DNA of 64,000 bases, from positions 96,536,839-96,600,838 of the forward strand of contig CM041778.1 of the NCBI GenBank assembly GCA_023374045.1, given 5' to 3'. Of this stretch, positions 57,042-64,000 are shown piece by piece (the stretch's first letter is position 1; every line of letters begins with the position of its first letter). This DNA is from Limonium bicolor (taxonomy: Eukaryota > Streptophyta > Magnoliopsida > Caryophyllales > Plumbaginaceae). The notes beneath the pieces are model-generated. The model saw nothing but the letters and a program-made list of their open reading frames with translations. It had not been told where the DNA came from and did no database searches. A program made the position numbers and the translations under genes.

Positions 57042-57457
57042 TTCTGGACCGTCCGACCCAGCGTTGGATCGGACGTGGGTCGGACATGGCTTAAAATATT
57101 GCGAAATCAAACTTTCTGGAACCGTCCGACCCAGAGACCGTGAGTCGGACGTGGGTCGGACGCGCCTTGAAACAACGGAAATCTTTCTGGAATGGTCCGA
57201 CCCAGGGCCGTGAGTCGGACGTGGGTCGGACGGGCAGAAATTTTCTCCATCGAAGTTTCTGACTTCGTCCGACCCAGAGGTTGGGTCGACGTGGGTCGGA
57301 CATGACCTGGATGACAAATCGAAACTTTCTGGAATGGTCCGACCCAGAGGTATGGGTCGGACGGAATAGTGCTGGGTCGGACGGGAGTAATTTCAGAGGA
57401 CGAAAACCTACTGGAATGGTCCGACCCAGGGTTGGGTCGGACGGTGGGTCGGACGGC
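57042..57457 (+). repeat. E5 3' LTR hairpin array
   Basis: Copy of the 46404-46822 array with the GTCCGACCCA/TGGGTCGGAC stem. One right-hand word has lost a G (GGTCGACG). Confidence 0.9.
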
Positions 57458-58646
57458 CCAAACACTTACAAAAAAAAAATGTTTTTAATTATATGACTAT
57501 AGTAATCATATATACATATATTATGCCTATATACCTATGCATATATATGTAGTAATACACCATTAATGAAGTAATAATGGTAGGAAGTAAGTAATTTTGT
57601 AAGAAAACAAGTTTATGAGGTAGTAAAGAAAAGAATGGTTTTATAACCAAGTATGAATGTAAAGAAGTAGTAAGTATACATTGAAAGTATCAATGAGGAG
57701 TAAGTTAGATCAATAATAGATCATTGATCATACTACTTCATGTATGTATAGGATCAATAGTTGATCTCCAAAGGAACCGGTAGAACGTATTCGACGGTGA
57801 ACGGTATGATTTCCTCATGCCCTGTATCCTAACTTGGTTACCCCGATTTGTGTGCTTATGTGATCACCAATAAGATAAATGCATGAATCGGACTTATATT
57901 GCACTTATTGTGTTTGAACTATATTGTTCTTGTTTTATGCTCTTGAACATTTAGTTTGTATAATTCATGAAATGTATGAATGGAATGAAGTGTATGTGTA
58001 AGTATGAGTACTTGTGTATGTATGTATGTATGGAAGTAAGTATGGACTTCTACTAATTCCTAACAACCTAACTCCTAACATGAGTAATGAGTAAAATGGA
58101 ATGAGTAGAAGCCCGATATAGTTTCGGCCACGCGTGAGGATAAGGAACCACAAGAGGTTGGAACCGAATCCTGGCTATGATCTTTTCCTTGGACCAATCC
58201 CTTGTATGGGTAGCATCCTGGATTAGTGGGCCACCCTAAAGCCCGGTGGTGGAAGTAGTATTCCCTGCCCGGAGGTCATACCGACTTAACTGGAAGTAAA
58301 GTATGTAAGAAGTATGTATTGTATTGTATTGGTCTTGACTATTGTAAGTCATTGACCCGAGTAAAAGTATTGAACACCCGATTAACCCGGGTGTGTAATA
58401 GGCTAACAAGACCTTGTATGTATTGGAGAATTGTATCTCCGTATGCGGTGAGTATTGGTAAGTATGAACGTCGACTTGTATTGTCTTCCTTGTATGTATT
58501 GTATGTATTTGAATGCATGTATGTATGTGAATGAATGTATTGATTTGTATAAAGCATGTTGTATGTATGAATGAAACGAACCGCCGTGTATCCGACCAAT
58601 TAATTGGCGTACCCTCGCTAGTACGCGGGGTATGCGGTTATCATGT

Positions 58647-58672
58647 TCAGCGTAAGCTGACCCCCTCGGGGG
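58647..58672 (+). other. GNRA hairpin plus C-run/G-run palindrome (E5 3' LTR)
   Basis: TCAGC-GTAA-GCTGA, then CCCCCTCGGGGG; only the central unpaired base differs from the other copies. Confidence 0.7.
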
Positions 58673-59156
58673 AATGTTTTTACTCCACAGGTACCCGCGA
58701 GGCGTGAAGGTAGAGTAAGGGCAGCATGTGATTCTTTTTGGAGTAGTTAGTAGGAATTGGAATAGTGTACCGAGTTGTACACGGCTAGAGCCTTTTGAGT
58801 AGCCGGTGTACCATGTGGTACACCTTTTTGGACATTGAACTCTTATTGGGTAGTAAGGAGAGGTTGGATAAACTCTTCATTTTTGGGAAGTAGTCATGGA
58901 ATGTAAATTGCCTAACTTGGATACTCGGTAATCATTTGTAAGTAAGTATTTGGCATTGTAAAGTATGTAGTATGTATTTGGTTTATTCTAATCGTCAGAC
59001 CGATACAGTAAGTAGTAGTAGCCTTGTTGGCCTTGGATGGCTAACGGCGTTGTATCACCCGCCGGAGTAAGTAAGTAAGCAAGTATTCCGCTGCGAGTAA
59101 GGTAAGTATGGGAACGATTAAAGGATTATGAAAGGATTAGCGGTTGGGGTGTTACA

Positions 59157-60339
59157 GAAGATTGGAGAAACAATGGGTAAGTATGGACTGAAAACGAAGC
59201 AAAAATGCAAATACTGGGCCGGACCTAACTTGCGACCGGACTTGCAAGTTCGGTCGAGCCCAGATTTACAAAGATGGGAATGCTTCTGGAATGGACCGAA
59301 CTTGCGACCGGACTTGCAATTTGGTCGGGCAGAAAATTTCTCCCGTCAGTAACCATCTGGAATGGACCGAACTTCCGACCGGACTTGCAAGTTCGGTCGG
59401 CCAGAAAAATTTCCGTCGAGTAAGCTACTGGAATGGACCGACCTTGCGACCGGACTTGCAAGGTCGGTCGGGCTAAAATTTTCACATACGAAACTTACTG
59501 GAATGGACCGACCTGGGACCGGACTTGCAAGGTCGGTCGGCCCTGTAATTCTCCAGCGTAATTCCTTACTGACTTGGACCGAACTTGCGACCGGACTTGC
59601 AACTTCGATCGAGTCATACAAAAAAAATTTAATTGAACTAATTAAATAATAGTTATATATATATATGTATATGTATATACCCAACCTATACATATGTGCA
59701 TATATATTAAGTAAACCATTGTGGTAATTAAATGTAAGTATAAAAATGTGAAGACTTAGTAAGTATGAGTTAGGAAGCGTAAGGGTAACCGATTAAATTA
59801 ATGATAGTTAGATTAATTATTCGGTTGTATGTATATAATAGGATTTGATTTGTGAACACCGGAGGAACGTTGGGATACAAGTACAACGGTGAAAGGTATG
59901 ACTTCTTCATGCCCTGTATCCTAATCTGGTTACCCCGATTTGTGTGCTTATTTGACCACCTAAAGATAAATGCATGAATCGGACTATATTGCACTTACCT
60001 GTGCTTGACTTATGTTGTGCTTGATATTTATTGTCTTGAGCACTAGTTTGTATAATTCATGAAATATATGAACGATGATGAATGGTATTCGAACCTCGTA
60101 TTGTACTTGTGTAATGTATTGTACCTCGTATGTATGTGTATATGGGTATTGTATATTGTGGCTTGAATGTTGACTTCTGCTAATTCCTAACTACCTAACT
60201 CCTAACTTAAGTGAGTAAATTGGAATGAGTAGAAGTCCGATATAGTTTCGGCCACGCGTGAGGATGAGGAGACACAAGAGGTTGGATCCGATTCCTGGTT
60301 CGTAAGCTGGTCCACGGCCCAAATCCCTTAAGTGGGTAG
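59157..60339 (+). repeat. E3 3' LTR, second part, truncated
   Basis: Resumes with GAAGATTGGAGAAACAATGG exactly where the 5' LTR has it (about 37011) and stops at AAGTGGGTAG, where the 5' copy goes on with CATCCTGG (about 38226). A different element begins at 60340. Confidence 0.88.
59215..59611 (+). repeat. E3 3' LTR hairpin array
   Basis: Matches 37076-37474 unit by unit. Some arms carry point changes (CCGAACTTCC, AACTTCGATC) that weaken stems. Confidence 0.88.
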
Positions 60340-60435
60340 TGAGATCGTATCGAACTCGCACTCAGACTCAGATTGCAAAGAGAGCTCCAAGTATTGTATT
60401 GATAAAAAGCGTACCCTATTACATAACTTATGGTT

Positions 60436-60447
60436 CCTATTTATAGG
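60436..60447 (-). promoter_or_regulatory. TATA-box-like palindromic motif
   Basis: CCTATAAATAGG on minus, about 100 bases from the putative LTR end at 60340, the usual distance within an LTR. Confidence 0.4.
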
Positions 60448-61131
60448 CTCTTCTACAGTGTATAACCGTTTCTGTGGGCCTACATCATTCTAGAATATTG
60501 TCAGTCATACAAGGCTTTTTATGTAACTTCACCCTTCTTTTCGAATAATTACTCCCACCCCTCGGAGGGGGTTTTGCTTTGCTTCGGAGGCGAATGACTC
60601 TTAGTTCTTCGGAGAGGATCTTTGCTTTGCGTCGGAGGCGATTACTCCTCCTCAGTCTGTCTATGGTATAGCTTTCTTGTCGCAAGAGTCCGTTCGTTGG
60701 AGTCGGAAGGGGGTTTGGTCGGAGAGAGTTCCATCTGTTGTCTCCGCAGGCAGCATGTACTCTTCGCTCAGCCATTCGATTACTCCGTGTGGTGGAACTC
60801 CACTTCATCAGTCCCACAAGATCTTTTCTTGTTCTGCAAGGAAAGATCTTTTCGTTGTTGCTCTTTCTTCGTTTTTAAATTTTGGTGGTCCCTCCGCTCC
60901 GTTCCCCCTAGTCCCACAAGACCTCTTTCTTTTTCGGAAAAAAGGAAAGGGGTCTTCGGAGTTGTGCTTTTGCTTTTGCTTTTGTGGATTTCCTACCGTT
61001 GGAGACTTTGCGGAGGCCTAGCAACGTGCCTCGCTGCAACTGCCGCCTCCTCATCTTCTGTAGCTATTTCCCTGATACATTTGCAGGAGTAGGCCATGAT
61101 TACTTTTGGTAGAGCGCGCCCAATTTCCGCC
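60448..61131. other. Presumed LTR/promoter region without a supported gene
   Basis: Long plus-strand frames (60622-61092, 60677-61021) overlap each other, are Ser/Phe/Cys-rich and show no domain. CCCACAAGA...TCTT words recur at about 60820, 60850 and 60915. Confidence 0.4.
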
Positions 61132-61139
61132 TATTTAAA
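61132..61139 (+). promoter_or_regulatory. TATA box of the PF04195-like gene
   Basis: TATTTAAA in a CCGCCTATTTAAACTC context, followed by a pyrimidine-rich leader and the first ATG 260 bases on. Confidence 0.55.
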
Positions 61140-61399
61140 CTCATTCTCTTCCCTCTACCCTTTTTCCTATTCTTTCAAACTTTCGAACTTCTCTGCTTCT
61201 ATCCTCTCAAACTTTTGAACTTCCCTGTCTTGTTCCTTGCTTCGTGTCTTTATCCTCTTGCGTTTTCCCTACACAGCAACCGTCCTCCTTCTTCTTCCCT
61301 GCCCTTTAACTTCCCGATTCTTGTTTTTGCGCTCCTTTTCCCTTCGCACTTTTTCCCCCTATTTGATCGTCCATACTCTGTCAACCTCCCTTGCTTGTA

Positions 61400-64000
61400 A
61401 TGGCTCTGTCAAACCCAAGCTCCTCTGTTCCAGCACCGGCGGGGTCGACACTTTTCACCGACGGGGAAAAGTGCGTCGTCGAAGATCCTGCCGTTCCTTC
61501 TGAAGATGTCTGTGGGGACTACCCTCGCCAGGGCACCGGCTCCAGCCTCACCGTGACAGACTTGAAGAAGCTCATGAAAGGCATACAAGTCCCACTGGGG
61601 TCGAAGATTCGTGTGCCGGAGCCGACGGCGCACCCTTTCAACTACTTTGGGGACGGTTTCGTGGTGTATCGGGAGCACCTTCACCGCGGCCTGCGCTTCC
61701 CCCCGCACCCCTTTGTCCTTGGTTTTCTCTCCCGCCGGCGTTGCACTCTTGCCCACCTGAACCCTAATGCTCTGGGTTGCTTGCACGCCTTCCTCTCTGT
61801 TTGTGCGGAGAACGATATTACTCCTGATGCGCGGGAGTTTGTTAACTTCTTCACCACCAGGGTGAATACTACTACGGAGGAGGAGGACATCTCTGTCTTG
61901 GCTGTTTCCGGGTACTCCTTTTTTAAACGCGTGAGCCCGGAGAGCGGCTGGTCCTCCAATTGGTTTGTTTTCTACCCTCCGAGGGGTACTTTTATCGGAG
62001 TCTCCCACATCGGAGACGTAGCTAAGGGGCAGCTTGCCTCTCCGCTACCTTCTTCCGCAAACCCGTCTCCGGTTGGAGACATACTCAAGAAGTTGAGCTC
62101 TTCGGCACTCCACCCCATCACCTTCTTTCTTTCCGAAGAGAGATTGAACAAAACTCGGGCGAAGATCGATCGTACATATTCTCCTTGTGTTTCTTTTTCC
62201 TTTATTAGTTTCCGGTTAGTTTTCTTACTTCTTCTTTTCATCACAGCTTTTGCTCAAACGGGGGGGGGGGGATTTTCCCTCCGCTACAACTGGGAGCTTG
62301 TGATTATAGAGCTACCGAAGAGAAAAAGGAGCCCTGCCTGCTTCTTCTGGTAGGAGTCCCACTGGTAGCAAGACTGCTGGTACTAAGAGGAAAGCCCCCG
62401 AGGGGCCCAAAAAGTTGATCAGCAAAAAATTAAATTAGTACGAAAGGAAAAGCGTGTTACCGAAACGGGCTCAACCGACCCCCCTGCTACTGTTCCTTCG
62501 GAAACAGGTACTTCCGTATCTACTCCTTCCTGTAGTCCGGGCAGAGTTAAGAAAGATGTGGATTTAACTCCATATCGTCCCTCTTTCCTGACCTGCATGG
62601 CTTTTTTTGCGTAGACGAAGCTTTAACTCAAAATACCGATTCCATTTTTTCCACCGTATACCTTTCCACAGCCTCTTTTTGTCCCCCCCTTTGCTTATTT
62701 CTTGTTTTCCGTTTGATTACTTATGACTTTGTTTTTTGCAGCCCCTGCTCCGCCCTCCGCAGATCCTGAGCCCGAAAGGGCGCCGACCCGTGCGCGGTTT
62801 TACAATAAGAGAAGGTGGAGCCCCAAAGGAAAAAAGACTCGCGAAGCTCCGCCCGGTAAAGGCAAGGGTATTGCCGAGGTTGGTGCGGAGGAAAAGTCTT
62901 CCTCGGATTCATCCGACGGCCCTTCTCTAGGGGCTCCTCCGTCCGGAGCCAGGAGCAAGCATGCGGAGGACAGATCTTCTCCTCCACCGCGGGCCGATCC
63001 GTCGGTCTACGGTCCTTCTCCGAAATTGGACTGGGGCTATCACCGAGGAAATCCGGTTCCTCGCATTCCCTTCGTCCGGGAATGAGGTACAAGACCTTTT
63101 GGTCTACTGCTGCGAAGGCAGCTAACAATGAAAATGGCATTTTCGCCCCAGGCTCCCGTCCGACTCCCTTAAAACAAAGACTTCGGGTTGGGGAGGGTAG
63201 TTCTGACGCCATTGTCCGCCACTCTCTTCCGAGAACGTGGCTTTTGATCGCCTTTGGAGCGCTTTAACTCAGGTTTGTTTCCTTTGCATATCCTTTGTAA
63301 AACCTTTAGTTTTATTCTGATACTCTTGTCCTTTAGGCCATGGCGATGGCCCATGTGTGGAGACCCAGTCCCAATACTCCTCCGAAGCTCTCCGTTACCA
63401 TGGGGCCCGTGCGGAGAGATATAAGAAGGTTGCGGATGAAGAGAAGGCTAAGGCTCAAGAGATTTTGGCGCGAGCAGAGGCTCAATTTGAAGCCGAAAAA
63501 CCGCTCTCCGGGAGGAGATTCAAGAACTTGCCTCCGTCGATCAGGAGGATACTGTTTATAGGCTGCAGGCTTCTTTTGAAGATCAGAAGCGAGTGCTGGA
63601 AGAGGAAGCTGAAGACCTTCGGAGGGTTGCTGAAGAGATCCAGAAGTCCACCGAGGACCTTCGGTCTTCTTTCGAATCTGAGCTGGAAAGAAAGAACCAG
63701 CTCCTGGAAGCAGCTGAGGCCAAACAAAATGGTCTCCAAGCCGATCTCGAATCGGAGAGGAAGAATCTGGCGGAGGCGCAAGCTGGTCTTGAGTCGGAGA
63801 GGCAGAAGCTTGCGGAAGCCGCTCTTCGGATTGAAGAGCTTGAGGCAGAGGTGGAAGCTCAGAAGAAAAAGGCTTCCGGTAATTTTCATATCTTCGAAAG
63901 CTTCTTCTTTTCTTTGTTATTTCTTTGCTAATCCGTTGTATTTTTTGCAGAAAATCCAAGTCCTTCGTCGGAGGCTGCTCGAAGTTCCGACTTTTGGCTT
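61400..64000 (+). CDS. PF04195-like (putative gypsy-type transposon) protein, multi-exon, runs off the window
   Basis: ATG at 61400 (MALSNPSSSVPAPAGS). Exon 1 (to about 62171) has the family core: LKKLMKGIQVPLGSKIRVPE, FVVYREHLHRGLRFPPHPFV, LAHLNPNALGCLHAFLSVC and SNWFVFYPPRG. Apparent introns: 62172-62246 (GTACAT..CACAG), a less certain one from about 62611 to 62741 (..TTTGCAG), 63273-63336 (GTTTGT..TTTAG) and 63879-63950 (GTAATT..TTGCAG). Middle exons are disordered and basic, with TAGTKRKAPEGPKK. Later exons form a coiled coil. The biochemical role of the family is unknown. Small frame breaks occur at a 12-G run (62260-62271) and near 62440 and 63085. The last exon continues beyond 64000. 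Confidence 0.7.
63337..63878 (+). CDS. Coiled-coil exon of the PF04195-like gene
   Basis: Heptad-rich, Glu/Lys/Ala/Leu sequence begins around VADEEKAKAQEILARAEAQF and runs through EEAEDLRRVAEEI, ESELERKNQLLEAAEAKQ, LESERKNLAEAQAGLESERQ and RIEELEAEVEAQKKK. An internal duplication of the LESER-KLAEA motif is visible. One shift near 63505 separates the two halves. Flanked by clear intron borders. It suggests dimer or filament formation. Confidence 0.7.

Larger units (their letters stand above)
44527..59156 (+). mobile_element. E5: complete Ty3/gypsy chromovirus carrying an AlkB-like gene
   Basis: 5' LTR 44527-48524, primer site 48530, gag 48751-50220, AlkB-like exon 50378-51146, pol 51288-54662, polypurine tract before 55179, 3' LTR 55179-59156. 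It is inserted in the E3 3' LTR. GAAG flanks both sides (44523-44526, 59157-59160), and the expected fifth base (AGAAG) is blurred by the LTR-final A. Length is 14.6 kb. Gag is split by introns and the AlkB-like ORF sits in the last of them. Each coding block has a few single-base shifts but all catalytic motifs remain. The C-terminal chromodomain makes it a chromovirus. Confidence 0.92.
55179..59156 (+). repeat. E5 3' LTR, 4.0 kb
   Basis: Collinear with 44527-48524 and of nearly equal length (3978 against 3998). Ends GGGGTGTTACA. Most differences are single-base gains or losses in runs. Confidence 0.92.
34860..60339 (+). mobile_element. E3: LARD-like element with both LTRs, host of E5
   Basis: The 5' LTR is 34860-39151 and the interior 39152-42392. 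The 3' LTR starts at 42393 and is split by E5 (44527-59156) and cut at 60339. The interior is 3.2 kb and non-coding. Compared with E1 it lacks about 2.5 kb. E3 itself interrupts E7. The two LTRs are nearly collinear and differ largely by single-base indels, so E3 is fairly young or the differences are sequence error. Confidence 0.85.
60340..64000. mobile_element. Element with PF04195-like ORF, possibly a minus-strand Tat-lineage retrotransposon
   Basis: Sequence switches at 60340 (TGAGATCGTATCGAACTCG) to GC-richer DNA with different codon use. Read on minus, the end ...GATACGATCTCA, preceded by a CCTATAAATAGG TATA box, looks like the 3' part of an LTR, which would make the element minus-oriented with the plus-strand gene antisense to it. 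PF04195-type antisense ORFs are known from Tat-lineage Ty3/gypsy elements. The other end is outside the window, so orientation and class remain inference. Confidence 0.45.

Noticed and set aside
60622..61092. Two overlapping plus-strand frames of 114-156 residues
   Set aside because: Different frames over the same bases, Ser/Phe/Cys-rich, no domain, upstream of the TATA box at 61132.
62260..62271. 12-G run as a G-quadruplex or regulatory site
   Set aside because: A single G run inside an apparent exon with a frame break; an erroneous homopolymer length is simpler.

Overview
The window is repeat-dominated nuclear DNA from a flowering plant. The evidence is plant-type LINE fragments, Stowaway and hAT miniature elements, a TRIM, a broken pentatricopeptide-repeat (PPR) gene, and many Ty3/gypsy chromoviral LTR retrotransposons with initiator-Met tRNA priming sites. 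The species cannot be named from sequence alone. No intact host gene was found.

Layout. 1-10930: AT-rich decayed DNA holding a hAT-type MITE (1218-1691), LINE relic 1 (2846-5235, minus) with a 513-bp TRIM inside it (3288-3800), a weak plant-mobile-domain relic (about 5870-6390), a PPR pseudogene (7531-8688, minus), a Stowaway MITE (8943-9178) and LINE relic 2 (9267-10930, minus) with a second MITE in its 3' end. From 10931 onward almost everything is LTR retrotransposons whose LTRs begin TGAAATACCC and end GTGTTACA. E1 (10931-27462) has a 4.2-kb 5' LTR split by a 6.6-kb probable solo LTR, E2 (13050-19630). Its 5.7-kb interior is non-coding and its 3' LTR is missing. E6 (27463-31638) is the 3' half of a chromovirus: integrase, chromodomain and a 2.5-kb LTR. 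E7 (31639-34859, minus) is an inverted relative of E1. E3 (34860-60339) has 4.3-kb LTRs and a short non-coding interior. Its 3' LTR is split by E5 (44527-59156) and cut at 60340 by another element that carries a plus-strand, intron-containing PF04195-like gene (61400 to window end).

E5 is the centrepiece. It has both LTRs, a spliced gag with two zinc knuckles, and a pol with protease, RT, RNase H, integrase and chromodomain. Between gag and protease it carries a nearly intact AlkB-type (ALKBH1-like) 2-oxoglutarate/Fe(II) dioxygenase. This ORF lies inside the intron that joins gag to pol. It has its own in-phase splice acceptor, a stop codon and an AATAAA signal. I infer an alternative terminal exon: one splice would give Gag-AlkB and the other Gag-Pol. 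I know of no described LTR retrotransposon with this arrangement.

E1, E3 and E7 look like large non-autonomous (LARD-like) partners of an E5-like element. They share its termini, a hairpin over the primer-binding site, tandem hairpin arrays in the LTR, a GNRA-loop/CCCCC-TA-GGGGG element, and a duplicated stem-loop plus polypurine tract. Several of these stems differ between copies by paired changes, which argues for selection on structure.

A caution on quality: the two LTRs of E5 differ mostly by 1-base indels in short homopolymers, and every coding region has single-base frameshifts. Some apparent pseudogenisation may be long-read assembly error.
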